A DNA stretch of 64,000 bases from Rhynochetos jubatus (GCA_027574665.1 CM050652.1:41320307-41384306), one strand, 5' to 3'; shown: positions 12,720 through 24,894, counted from the stretch's first letter. Translations and numbers: made by a program. Notes: generated from the sequence alone by a model not told the origin.

Positions 12720-12746
12720 CCTATCCCATTCAGTCCTATCCCATTC
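12717..12746. repeat. Tandem duplication of a 15-bp unit
   Basis: AGTCCTATCCCATTC occurs twice back to back, 12717-12731 and 12732-12746, with no mismatch. It overlaps the right arm of the adjacent hairpin by three bases. Perfect identity suggests a recent slippage event. Confidence 0.9.
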
Positions 12747-14035
12747 AGTTTCACTCTTTCCTCAGAATCAATTTTTTAAAAAAGCCCAAAAGTAAGAGAA
12801 CACAGCCAAATAAAGGGCATGAATTGCATATTCTGATAGAACTTATTATAGTTTCATTTCACAAAGATAAACCCTGCAAAATGCAGATAGATGTGGAAGG
12901 GAAGCACAGTATACAATTGTATACAGAATTCATGTGCTGCAATAACTGTGCTGCTATATAACTAATGGAAACTGGGCTGTTTCACAGAGAGCTCCATGGT
13001 GTTCTTTCCCATTGTCATACACGGGTAATATGAGTTATTGAACATGCTATCAGAAAATAATGCCAGATAAGGAATGTGAGCTACAATCCTGTCTGCTTAC
13101 TATGGTTTCAAATGAAGTTATTGGATAGTTACTGAACAGTCTGTTGTATAGTGATTTTCAAATATAACTGAGGATATAACTGTAGTTATATTCACAAGGA
13201 AAGCTGAGGTACAGTTGCAAGAGAGTATGATTTTGCTTTCAAGAAAAAAGTTTCCTGATGTGTTGGGTAAACTATGGAGTGCCTTTCTTCAAAAAGTAGA
13301 TGTACTGAGTATTTAGATCTATAAATACTGCCATTAGTTTCAAGAAATTATTTCAGTCCGTGAAGTAGTAGCGTTCATGTTGTGAGAAAATACGCTCTAT
13401 GTGTGAAAGCTGCTTGTTCTCTTAGGACTGCCACATGTGAAGATGTGGAAGAGCTACTCTTAGCACTTTCTGCTCTGCTCAGGTGGCTGCAGAACACCTG
13501 TCTTTGTAGCTCTGTAGCAGTGTGGGCTGCCAGTCTGTGCCACTTCTGAGAATAAACTAGTGAAGCAGACAATATTGGAGTCCTGCAGTGTTTGTAAATT
13601 CAAATGCTAGATTCTGAGTTGGGTTATTCATTCAGGAATTTATAGCCAGCATGCCTATCCTCAGTATGGGGGTCCATCTCTCATTTATTTTAGACACTGA
13701 TCTTCAACATTGTCAGAGTGGGCAATTCCTCACTCACCCATCCTGAGAGCAACAAACTAAATCCAACACCAAGAGGTGAGAAGAGCTAAGGCAGCATGCC
13801 TCAAGGTAGACGTGTTTGTTAACAAGTCCATTGCTCTCTGCAGGGCACTTTCCACCAAAACCACAGAGCTGCAGCAGCTCTGCCTTGCAGTGGGAAGTAC
13901 AGGGAGGTGGACTGTGGCTGGGCTTGTGACACAGCACTATCACAGACATCCCCACACCCTCTCCAAGTGCCCTGGTAATGCCCACCCAGCAGCAACTGGT
14001 GTTATCCAGAAGAGTTAGCTTGATTCCTGCAAGTG

Positions 14036-14128
14036 CCTGATCGAGGGAAAGATGTCCCTGCCCACATCCAGGGGGTGGACTAGATGACCTTTAAAGGTCC
14101 CTTCCAGCCCAAACCATTCTGTGATTCT
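14036..14128 (+). mobile_element. CR1 LINE 3' end fragment
   Basis: Typical CR1 3' sequence: TGTCCCTGCCCAC, GGGGGTGGACTAGATGACCT, GGTCCCTTCCAGCCCAAACC, ending in the octamer-type tail ATTCTGTGATTCT at 14116-14128. Only the 3' non-coding end is clear, as usual for 5'-truncated CR1 copies. It lies in the same direction as the gene within the 8.5-kb intron. This element is the main reason to call the genome avian or reptilian. Confidence 0.88.
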
Positions 14129-17100
14129 GAGAAGTAGTGCCACATCAGTAAGATGTTTGCCTGTGGTGGGTCTGTGCTCAGGTGCCTGTACCAGACCTGG
14201 TATGGGAGCACCTCTGACAAGGATAACTGGCTCTTGGTACTGTGCCTCACTTTACTCTGTGGGCAGAAAAAGAAGTTTGTCCTTCTCTTCTTCTGCTAGT
14301 GCTGAACAGAAAGCACCAGCTTTTGGGTGATAGGTTGAAAGATGACTCTCTTCAGTCTCCATCCTTTCCCAGTCACCCCAGCAATGCTGTAGCCTATAAT
14401 ACAGCAACAATTGCAATAGAGTGAAGAGGGTAGGGCATTCTCCCTGGCAGCTGAGGCAATGAGGCCACTGTTCAGTTTGGTTAAGCCACTTGCCTCCAAT
14501 TTCTTCCCAGTATTAGTTAGAAGGCATTGTCTATATCTCTGGTTGTTATTCCTTTGTGTTGAGTAAGCACCATACAGACTGGTGTCTAATAACATTACCT
14601 ATTCCAGACTAGTTGACCAAGTCAGCTCCAAGTTACGATTAGATTTGGTCCATAATTCAAAGAAACTGCATCAAACTGAAAATGGATAGTTACATTTCAG
14701 CTTGGTTTTAACTCACGTTGTGTTTGTTGGGGATCTGGTCCCATGTACTACCTCTGGACTTCTGAACACCTAGTAAGAATAACCATAGCTTTTCTACTGT
14801 TCTAATTGGAGGGATAATATTTTCAACATGACAGTGAAAGAAAAAATATATATATGTGCATCTGGTTTTGCCTATCCAGAAGTACCACATTTGTAAACAT
14901 GTATGTGCTTGTATGCATATATATATGTGCATGCACACTGTATGTTGTATTAAGGTTAATTTAATCATTTTCTTTTGACTCTGTTACCCACCTTCTAATG
15001 CATCTCCATGGAGAGAGTCTTTAAACACTAAACCTATAAGCAACCCTAAAGCTGATATTTTCAGCACATGGGTTTTTAAATGGTACCAGAGAAATCTTTC
15101 CTTTTTCCAAATCCACAACATGTGGAAATTCTATCAAAATTAAACATGTCAGGAGCACGAAACTTAGAGGCTTAAAATTCTCAAGGGATTTAGACACATA
15201 CTCAGTGAAAACAATCTTAGCAGCAAAATAGTTATTACTAGATATTATAAGTAAATATTTTTTACCATGCTGTCATGAGACATATACTTTACAAAACCAA
15301 AAATTGAAAAATATTTCACAATAAGCCTGATTCTGAGTCCTTTCTCTGATATTTCTAGTACAGAAGATGTGAAACATTAAAAAAAACTCTACTTCCACAT
15401 AAGTCTAAAGGATCAAAAGAGACCCCTGTAAGATATGTTAGTACTAATTCTGTCAGTCCTTTGAGCCCTTTATGTAAATAAATTCTACAAAGTATCACTT
15501 CAATGTCAGGAATAAAATCCAGCTTGAAAACAGTGTATATACAATATTTTAATTGTGATATGGCCTCTGAAATTGAGTCTACAGAACTGATGATTAAATG
15601 CCAGTGATTACATACTTTTCATAAAAAATATTACAATAACCAACAAATACTTGATTTGATTTGCCAAACTTATGAAGAACCCAGATGGGCTTCTAATTTT
15701 CATGAACTTGTACTGACTTAGCAATGTTTTAATTGCATGTATTCATTTATCATTTATCTCCTAATCTCAGAGACATACTTCACTAGCCCCTGGCATTTAA
15801 ACGAGAAATAGGCCTAGTCATAAAGGCTGGGATTTATTCTTAGAGAAGAAATCAAAACTATGCTTTACTCTCTAAATGGATAACACTGCTGTGCCCCTCA
15901 TTCTGAATCATGTTTGCACCCGAATGAACAATAATTCTGCTGCAGAGAAAGTTTGGTCACTCTGTTTATCTTTTCTGTAGACACATCTGTCTGGGCAGGC
16001 AGGGAACTGTATGACCTGAGTATCTTCTGCAGTGCCTTTCCTGACCGGAAAATTATTCAGTCATTTCCGATGCCTTTGTTACGAATTCAGTCTTCTTAGC
16101 CTTAATCCTAAGATTTCCCAAATTTCTACACTTCCAGTCTCTGAAAATGGGCAGCAGTTTTTTCCTCACTGTAGTCTGGAGAAGGATACCATTAATAGCC
16201 AGGAATCTTGTCCGTCACAGTACATTTTGGGCTTGGATCTTTTTGTTACCATTTCTCATTGTAGAACAGAGCAAAAGTACTGTTTGCAAGTGAAAAAAAG
16301 AGCATTTTATTAATCTCATTTCAACACTATTCGTGTCTTTTTTTGCTTCACCACAGAAGTCTGTTGATGACAGTAGTACATGTATCGTTACAGACTGTCA
16401 GGCTGAAATTCGACCTATTTCATCAAGCTGTCGTTTGATATATTACATCAAATCTGCCACTTGGAACTTATAGCGTTTCTCAGGAATTTTTGAAACCTCT
16501 GCAAAGACTTATTTGGTTTCATTTATTATTCAGGTTTTGCTGGCTGGACTCAAGTGCTATGCTTGATTTGAGCAGTTTATTTCATTTGATTAACCCCAAA
16601 GTGTTTTGCCTGCATATGATTAAACTCAAGCAGGGCCCAGCTGTTGTTTGGATGCTTAATTTACAGTCTTTTTCTGAGATTCTGGCTTTTCCCCTGGTGC
16701 CCATTTCGATGTTGCAGAAGAGCAAATCTCAATACTAATTAAGAAAGGGCCCGTTTTCTGTGCAGAAAGTGTCCAACCAGCAGACTTCTTACATGACTGA
16801 CAAGGGCTCAAATTCCAGTGAGCAGCCTGAACACAGCCTGTTCGGAGGGACTTTGATCACTGCTTTGCACTGTACAAAGCTGAAGGGTGCATGCTTGCAA
16901 ACTGTAGTAGACCCAGGATGCCAGTAGAAAGCGGAGGGGGTTCATTGGCTAATAGCTTTGTTTGGCCGGCTCTGAACCACTACCCTACAGCCAAACAACA
17001 AGATAATAGCAGGCGCTGGACAGAAAAGGTCACCAGATGTACAGTTGCTTCTTGCAATCAGCTCGATCCCTTCTGGCCTCTCACGCCTCCTTTCATTCAG

Positions 17101-20100
17101 CCGTGTCAGGTGGGAGGATATTTATTTATTTACCTTTGTTTTGTTAACGTGAACACCGCAGGGCAAATCGCAAAGTGTCTCAGCAGATACTCTTTGGTTA
17201 TGCCATTGTCATGTTCAGGATGGGCTGGAAACCTAAGAGCTGAGGTATTTGGGGTTTGGCTGGCTGCAATCGTTTTCTAAGAAGGAAATGTTCAAAATCA
17301 AACCTGTCAATGCTGAATTTGTTCCCTGAGCAGATATCTCTTTGACTGTTTCCAGTGGAAATTTCAGATGTTAATAGAAGTCAAAATTAATCCATATGTG
17401 ATGGATCTATAGATTAAGAGGTGTACGTCATCTATGCGTGTCATGTTAAAGATGAATATATTTTGCTGTAGGCGTACTTCCAGTAATGCCCAGTTACTTA
17501 ACTCTGACTCCAGTGTATCTATCTCCAAGTCTAGATCCTGCATTCATTTGTAAAGATATATTTTCACTGTGGAACAGGTGTTATTTAAAGCACATGCAGT
17601 ATTCAGGCTATTTCGTATGGTACTCGATGTATGCCGTGAATGAAACTACCAGGTCTAACACAGATATTCCTAGGCTGTGAGGGATTGGCTGTAACCTCAA
17701 AAAAAACTTCTCCTAAATATTTTTGAGAATGAAAGAATGGATCCTTTTGGATAAAGTAAATAATCAGAAACTGTGGATTACCAATTCAATCAAAATCAAT
17801 GACCAAATTTAAAAGTGTAAAAGAAGTATCTAATTAGAATTTTTAATTTCTAATGACCATTTTTAAAGTAAAAATTTCTTCTATTTGAAACAAATGTTTT
17901 CTGTTTTGTATATAACTATTTAAATGTAAAATTTGATCTTAAATGGGAATATATACATGCATATGTTTTATACATACTTCCAGACACATGCAAATATACT
18001 GATAATCTAGCCTTTTTCAATCTAACTTTTATTGTTTTGTTACATAGTATTTCTGTCGGGACAAATCTACATAAGGTTTCAACAAATAGGAGTTCCCTAG
18101 ACTGCTGAATAAATAAACATTTGCCACCATGGGGAAAGGCAGTACAGTTTGTTACTCTGAATGGAAAATTAATATTTTGTATTTCAGAAAGGAGTATTCT
18201 GTTGTAATAAATATTTAAAGGAATGAACAATGCAATTGAAGGGTTTTTTTTTTCTTGAATCATTTTAAGTGGTGGGCCTTTAATCCCTATAATGAATTAG
18301 GATTCTTTATTATTAGCAAATGAAGACCTGATAGTCTTGATCTCAAAGGCTTTAGGAAAGGTCCATCATCTTGATCCAAATACATTTGTGATACAAAAAT
18401 TTTAGAGTGCTACTAAAGAAGGTAATGTACTCTATCACAGGCTGAACTTTACTAAGAATCCATAGGTGTGATGTGGCTGTCCTTCTCTAAAGACTATCAG
18501 ACAATAACTTGATAGTTTCAGTGACCTTTTATGACATTTTGAATTATGTTTTTTAGTTCTTATTTTTTCTTATGAATTCCTTATTTTTTTCTGTGTTCCT
18601 TGCAGTTTATTCAAATATAGTATAAACTGAAGTTGTAGCTATGGAATAGGAAAATACTTTGCACAAATATGCATAATTAGGTACCAGAGAACTGTGGTTA
18701 TCAGAGTCTAATTGTGAGAAACGAACAAAAGCAATGCATAATTAAGCAAATGATTCCTCTTTCGAGCACTTGATCCCCATTGTTATTCTCATGGCAAAGC
18801 AGAACCAAGGGCCATCAGCCAAGCCATAGATTTTTTTATGAGGCAGGGAACAGAGTCCTCCATTAGTTTCCTGTTAAACACATGTAATGAAGAGACATTT
18901 GGCTATAATTCTGTGGTAGTGCATCTACTTTGCCTCTGATTGTGTTCTTGGTCAGTGGTCATCATCTTTGGAATTGAAACACCATAAATTAGTCTGGAGC
19001 TTTTTTATATGTAGCTAATTATTAAAGTGAACAGTGAGTTAAAAAACTAGTTGCTGTTATCTTCTCAGAGGAATATTGAAAACAACCAAAGGCTGTAGTT
19101 TCCAGACTGACTAGAATAACTTTATATTGACTGACGGGTTTCAGACCTGCATTTGACACATATTCCAAGTTCATTTTATTCAAAATTACTTCAAGAATAA
19201 AGCCTAAGTTATAAATGTTAAAATAGGGACATAGACAATTAGTAATTGATCTTTAAGAAATTGCATATATATGTAGTCCCGCATTTGTCAAAAGTTAGTC
19301 TCTGGGGTGCGTATCCTTTACCAAAATAATTATCCCCTAGACATTCCTTCAGGTGCAGAAAGCAGGCGGATTGACCGCTATCCCCATAAGTAATTAAATA
19401 AACTATTTTCTAATGATATCATTTACAAGGAGTAAAGCTATAATAAGTTTAATAAGTATAAAACAAGGAGTTTACAAGGTACTGAAATGTTTATAGCAAT
19501 TAAAAATTATTTGTAAAACAGGAGTCACTTATCAGTATAACAGCTCTGAAGAGGAGACACAGAAGTGGGCCACTATTATACGTATGATAATCTTCCTTAA
19601 TTTAAGGAATAATATACAGAGCAAGGTGGCAAGAATCTCTTTTCCTTCTCCTAAAGAGCACAACAGAATCCTTTTTGGGCTATGTCTTTTTCTGATTATA
19701 CATCAAATTCAGTACAAGCACATACATTTGAAGAATTTCAAATATGCTTGTTCAAGCATGCAAATTTGTAACTGAAAAATCTGCCAGGCACTGTGTGTGC
19801 CTGTACTGCTATAATAAAAAATAAATTCTCTCAGTGAGGAAGCTCAGTTAATCCATTTATGCATATAAATATATTGGTTTTGAGTTATATTTGCAATTGT
19901 ATTGTAGTGCCTATGCTTGTAAACTTTGTCTGTTAGCACTTCTGAAGTGGTAAAGAGAAAACAAGTATTTTCTTTTGCTTTTACTATTTGGATTTGTGAG
20001 AGGAGAGGATGGAATTTTATGGAATTTCATAAAAATTAAATTCTTACTTTCCCTTGGCTGTACAGGCTGTCTTAGCTTCCTGCTTTCTTTAGGACCACTT

Positions 20101-20996
20101 ACACTTTGCCTACGGAGCTTAATGTCAGTTACAGTCAATGAAGACTCGAGGCATTGTTTGTAGAAATTTTGCTTGCATGGAGTACAGGGTGAATGTTGTT
20201 AGAAAATAAAATGAAGCTTTCATTTTTAAAAAATATTTTAGCTTCAACTTTATTGCTTTTCTTATTGAGAATTAGGACTTTCAATTTTCAATATTAACTT
20301 TTAGATATACATTACCACCCATGTATAAATATTATATTTATATTTTTATATTAAGGTTTTTATTACTTTTATACACACAACACACATATAGATAGTGTAA
20401 GACAAATAAACTAAGTAATGACCTTTTTTAAAATTAACTTTGATATTTTTTGCTTGATTCTCTGGATTCCTCTGGAGTGTTTGTGAGATTAGAATTTACC
20501 TTTTAAGATAAAGTATTGAAATTCCAGTGTTGAAGTGTTCAGTAATTGAAAATAATTGTTCCTGGACTTCTGTTTGGGAGCAGACTTCTTTTGGCCAATA
20601 TATCAGTAAACTCAAAGAAGGGCATTAAGTCCATATTTCATTTCCAGGCAGAGATACCTGAGTTAATATCCTCAGGGGCTAAAGAAGCCTGAGAAACACT
20701 GAGCTCACTTGGCTGTTTCACCCATCCCAGTGAGCTCAGCCTGTGTTTAAAACTAATAGAAAAGAGCTGGAGAAGATGGTCTTGGAGAGGGAAAAAAAGA
20801 AAAACAAACAAACAAAAAAACAAATCCCCAACCACCCAGATGTGGGACAAAGACCAGAGTGGGAGTGCTGGGTTTCAAAGAGTCCAGATACTGTTTGTCC
20901 AGCCAAAATCCAAAATGTGTGAAACATTCTATATATTCTTGGAAGTGCATTTGAAACCCATGTCACGACAAATGTTGTCTTCTGTTTCTTTCACAG

Positions 20997-21080
20997 GCTC
21001 ATCTAGTAGCAGCTTTCGAAAAAAGCTTGGGAAATATGACCGGCCGATTGCAAAGTCTAACAATGACAGCTGAACAAAAG
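20997..21080 (+). CDS. NAV3: NAV3 coding exon 6 of 22 (first coiled coil)
   Basis: An 84-nt phase-0 exon encoding residues 169-196, AHLVAAFEKSLGNMTGRLQS to TMTAEQK. It continues the coiled coil. The acceptor is TTTCTTTCACAG and the donor is AAG|GTACGT. It agrees with the recalled NAV3 order after LSAN. Confidence 0.95.
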
Positions 21081-22736
21081 GTACGTTTACCAAAGCAGAT
21101 GCTTTAATGTGGAAAACAGTCAGCAGCTTATATTAGAGTTTTGTTTAAAAAACACTGAAGGAAACAGGGACAGCTGTGACAATAAGACAGCTCTTTCTTT
21201 AATGGCTGTTGCGATCAAATCTTCATAGAGGTCCAAGAGAATTAAACCACCAGCATCGGGTTTACCCAGACAATATTATGAAATAGTTTGCAGATAAAAT
21301 CTTTAATTTCCAGATTTTAATTAAAACATATATGACTCTAGGTTTAATCCGTACTGAAAGATCCGGTAGCAAAGACTGATCATAACCTGCTGGAGTGCTT
21401 CATTCCAGCCTGCCAGTGTTGTCAGAATTACAGAATTAAGGAAAGGGAAGAATTGAGGAAAATGGCTCCATTTAGAGCATTAATGCAGGTTGGGTATCCT
21501 ATTCATGAGAAAATAATTTTGATTTTCCCTGTGCTGTGTTGACTATTGGAGGAAAAAATTTCAAACCTGATAGTAAATTTAATGAGAGCCTTTTTACCAA
21601 GCTCAGAATTAAGAGACTGCTTAGCACCTTCCAGGGTTGAACTTCTGCAACTTTCTGCCCTTATTAATTTTGAACAGTATCCTATAAATGGAAAGGCCTC
21701 ATTGAGCCAAACGGTGAAAGAAACCGTATGTCAGTGAGCTATTAGTCACCACTGGAGTCGGTGCAGCTGTCTATAAAAATAACATTTCACACTCTGGTTG
21801 AGCACCAACAGATGAAATATGGTGAGACTCATTGTAAACTGCACAGAAAATATTTGTATTGCTTGCTTTCTTTCATCTTAAGTGGGGAAAAAAAACCCAA
21901 ACAAACAAACAAACAAAAAAAAAAAACCACAAAAAAACCACCCACAATGGAATTTTCTTAAAACCAAAACTTTTAACTATTTCACAAAGTATCATTTCCA
22001 TGAGAAGATTTTCTTTCTGGAAGAGGTTAAGTAGTGACATTGAAACAGATCATCTCCAAGTTTCTTTCCCAAAATATTTTGAACATGTTCTTTTCCTACT
22101 CTTCTCTGTTGTTGAGGTTCAATTCCTTCAATCCTCATTATATAAATGCAGGCTGGAAGGACATATTTAATGCAGCAGTAATAAAACTGTTATTTAGTTG
22201 AAATTGGCTATGCATTCTAATACAGAACTTCCCGCACTCAAGTGGACTATTTTTACTTCAACTTGCAGGATAGTTGCTATTAAATGGGCTTTTTTTTTAA
22301 ATTGATTTATTATTTAGCAAGTTAAATGTTTTGAAAAATACAGAAATTCAGGTTGAGATTCATCCATTAAACAGCAGTCTCACATACTAAATAATGTAAT
22401 TCAAATAGTTTTATTAACTTTTACAATAAAATTGTTTGGTTTCTCTTAACTTGAGGTCTCAATTGAGAGCCTTTTTAAAGCAGTCTTTATTAAAAATGTT
22501 TTGTTCTCCTTAAAAATAGCATGATCAGTTTATGTAAAATAAAAGCAAAAGAATATGTTAGTTGAGTTTAATATTATTGGAGAGAAAATATGCATTCTAC
22601 TTAGTTCTTGCCCTTAAGTTCACACAAGGAGTCCCATGAACTTTGGTTTGACCACTCTTATCTTGACATTTTTTTAAGCTTAGACAAACATTGTTCTTTT
22701 GCCATATATTTTGAGCTCTCTTTGCTATTCCCACAG
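21081..22736 (+). other. NAV3: NAV3 intron, 1,656 nt
   Basis: A phase-0 intron. It contains a low-complexity AAAC/CAAA tract at 21887-21950. Nothing else was recognised. Confidence 0.85.
21887..21950. repeat. (CAAA)n and A/C-rich low-complexity tract
   Basis: Repeated CAAA units followed by a run of A and ACC units. It has the character of a decayed microsatellite, possibly an old poly-A tail; no attached retroelement body was seen. Confidence 0.8.
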
Positions 22737-22848
22737 GAATCTGAGCTTATAGAGCTAAGGGAAACCATTGAAATGCTGAAAGCCCAGAATTCTGCTGCAC
22801 AAGCTGCTATTCAAGGAGCCTTGAATGGTCCCGATCATACCCACAAAG
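22737..22848 (+). CDS. NAV3: NAV3 coding exon 7 of 22 (end of first coiled coil)
   Basis: A 112-nt exon encoding residues 197-233, ESELIELRETIEMLKAQNSA to GPDHTHK, plus the first base of Asp 234. The heptad pattern runs through IEML and then breaks at the Ala/Gln-rich stretch and GPD. The acceptor is TTCCCACAG and the donor is AAAG|GTATGT. Confidence 0.96.
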
Positions 22849-24122
22849 GTATGTTTTTGTCACTATTAAAATAAATGCAGAGTTCCTCCCCAGAAAAAAA
22901 AAAAAAAAAGCTAAGTCACAACTTTTCTGTTGGTGTGGGGACTGTCTTGCAAGGGCAAGCACATTCTGCAGTGCATGGTAGGCATACGTGTGGTATTTCC
23001 AGAGCTGGAAACCTTGCATGAGCTTCCTGTTTGCCAGAGTTTCTGGAGTATTCTCAGAACTGGGTGGCAAGGAATTGATTGCTGGGTGTCAAGAGTTAAA
23101 CATCTTGCTGCTGTTGTGTATTGAAGTACACCCAAGACATAAGTGAAGTCTTATGGCAAAACATGGCTATAGCTTGGAAATCCAGTGTAAGTTGTAGCTC
23201 TGAAAATTGGTGTACTCATTGTTAAGAGATGGACTGACAACAGTTTAGGTCTTTCACGAGGTGCTAAATCAATGGAGGAAAGCAGGCATTTTAAATTCCA
23301 GATTCTGAATTAATTTGTCATTGCAGTTAGGCAGATGTCACATGATAAATACATACTTCAAAAGGGCCTGTTGATAAGCAACAGCAAAAGGATTACTTGA
23401 ATTAAAAAAAATAATAGCAACATTCATTTTTGAGAGTGTCATTGATCTTTCTTTAAAGAGGTCATTATTTACATGTTTGCCTTAAGGTCATTTCATTGCA
23501 CAACTTGAGCAGAGCAAAGCTCACTTCTAGGAAGCAAAAAATAAACCAAAAAGTAATCTCCCTTGGTATTAGTGGGTATGTTCTGCAAGAATATTTTCCA
23601 GTGATTAAGATACAGTTATCAGAGACTTTTAAGAAATTGAAAATCAAAAACCTCACCAACCATTTCTAATATTCTCCACTTCTTCGTTATTTTGTTTCAT
23701 TTGTTTTTAATGAACTCCCGTTTGCATATTTCCATCATGGTATATTAGAAAGTAGCATCTGAACGCTGATTAGGACTGACACAAGTCAAGCACTGCATAT
23801 ACTCCTCAGATTAAGAACTGTAGTACATGTGATAGTAATAAATCAAGTAATCCATCTCTAACAGAAACTGCTTAGCTATAAGGTTATGCCTGCACAGTTT
23901 GCTGTGCAGGGTCATGGCCTTCACGCCAATAAGATCCTAGTTTGGAGAAGTTCCTAAGTGTCAGCCTAATTGTATGCATCCCGATTGACTCCCATGTAGT
24001 TTCTCACAGCCTGCACTAGCTTGAATCCCAGCCATTGCAAGCAATTATCAATCCCATTTACACTCACTGAGGAGGAAGATGCTACATAAACACAAGGATT
24101 TCACTGTAATTTTTTTCTTTAG
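22849..24122 (+). other. NAV3: NAV3 intron, 1,274 nt
   Basis: The intron splits a codon after base 1. It carries a run of A near 22893-22909 and a perfect 9-bp hairpin at 23889-23910. No gene was seen. It ends TTTTTTTCTTTAG. Confidence 0.85.
23889..23910. repeat. Inverted repeat, 9-bp arms and 4-nt loop
   Basis: CCTGCACAG at 23889-23897 is exactly complementary to CTGTGCAGG at 23902-23910 with loop TTTG. The stem is GC-rich and would be stable in nascent RNA, about 210 nt before the next exon. It is too short for a microRNA precursor. Confidence 0.88.
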
Positions 24123-24244
24123 ATTTACGTATAAGGCGGCAGCATTCTTCAGAAAGTGTTTCCAGCATCAACAGCGCTACAAGCCATTCAAGCATTGGCA
24201 GTGGTAATGACGCTGACTCCAAGAAAAAGAAAAAGAAAAACTGG
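24123..24244 (+). CDS. NAV3: NAV3 coding exon 8 of 22 (Ser-rich and poly-Lys)
   Basis: A 122-nt exon completing Asp 234 and encoding residues 235-274: LRIRRQHSSESVSSINSATS, then a Ser/Gly stretch, then six consecutive Lys (267-272) and NW. The lysine run is coded by alternating AAG and AAA (24221-24238), immediately before the donor TGG|GTAAGT, and may act as a purine-rich splicing enhancer as well as a basic patch. Such a patch could bind acidic surfaces such as tubulin tails or serve in nuclear import; this is inference. Confidence 0.95.
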
Positions 24245-24873
24245 GTAAGTGCTCAGCAGGTTTAAACCTGTCTTTTAGCTATTATGTCATTCCCTAGTGT
24301 CTGGGTAGTATAATGGTCCATTTAGTCGACAATATTTTTGTGGGGCCAGACAGATACGAAGCAATTCATGTGTATCCGTACTGTGACACTATCAGCAAAC
24401 TAAAAATTGATGAATATCAGCAGGGAATTATTTGCATAGCTCAGGATAATTTAAAAAAAACCAAAGAAACAAAAAAAACCAAACCCAAAACAAAGCTAAC
24501 AAAAACCAAATCCTTAAAATAGCTGTTGTGACCAAAACCATCTCTGGGCCACATTGAAACTCTGTTTGATTTTTCTTCAGTCAGAATTTGGTTCAAAGGC
24601 GTGTCTCAAATATGTTGCCAAGCTATGAAGGGAGTTGAAATCTGTTAAGGATTCTCATGTGAATGTAGTACAGTGTTTAAAGAAATTAAGATACTTTTCA
24701 GCTGGAACACACAAATACCACATAGTGCTAAGGGTTTAATCAAATAGTTTCAGTAACCGGAAATATGTTTTTGTTGTTTTAAAAATATTACCTGCATAAA
24801 CATTTGTTTTAAAATACTGATCAGCCTTCATTCCCTTGATTTGTAATTCCACACTCTTTCATGTTTCTGCAAG
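24245..24873 (+). other. NAV3: NAV3 intron, 629 nt, before the 21-nt microexon
   Basis: A phase-0 intron. The 3' end ACTCTTTCATGTTTCTGCAAG has a modest polypyrimidine tract and an AAG acceptor instead of the preferred CAG or TAG. A/C-rich sequence lies at about 24450-24510. No gene was seen. Confidence 0.88.
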
Positions 24874-24894
24874 GTGAACTCTAGAGGAAGTGAG
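24874..24894 (+). CDS. NAV3: NAV3 coding exon 9 of 22: 21-nt microexon VNSRGSE
   Basis: GTG AAC TCT AGA GGA AGT GAG encodes VNSRGSE, residues 275-281, with complete codons at both ends, bordered by TGCAAG and GTGAAT. Both sites are weak: AAG acceptor and a GTGAAT donor. The heptapeptide sits between the basic patch ending NW and the next segment LRSSFKQAF, at the place where I recall it in human NAV3. TGC occupies 24868-24870, directly upstream, and GCATG occurs at 24920-24924 and 24948-24952 downstream. This layout suggests regulated neural inclusion (SRRM4 and RBFOX type), an inference from motifs. Skipping leaves the frame intact. Confidence 0.9.

Larger units (their letters stand above)
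12493..20996 (+). other. NAV3: NAV3 intron, 8,504 nt (largest complete intron here)
   Basis: A phase-0 intron. It holds a hairpin plus tandem duplication (12695-12746), a CR1 3' end (14036-14128), TA/TG dinucleotide tracts (about 14847-14935), a block that looks like conserved non-coding sequence (about 16030-17460), and a pair of POU-like sites (18669, 18734). No extra coding exon with navigator similarity was recognised, and the flanking exons are already adjacent in the recalled protein. Confidence 0.85.

Noticed and set aside
14847-14935. TA/TG dinucleotide stretches as a microsatellite array
   Set aside because: Runs are short (about 5 to 6 units) and interrupted; noted only as low complexity in the intron.
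16891-17280. 129-codon open frame in the 8.5-kb intron as a cryptic exon
   Set aside because: It does not match any navigator segment and the flanking exons are already contiguous; more likely non-coding constrained sequence.
23889-23910. microRNA precursor
   Set aside because: The stem is only 9 bp; a precursor needs roughly 22 bp or more of pairing.
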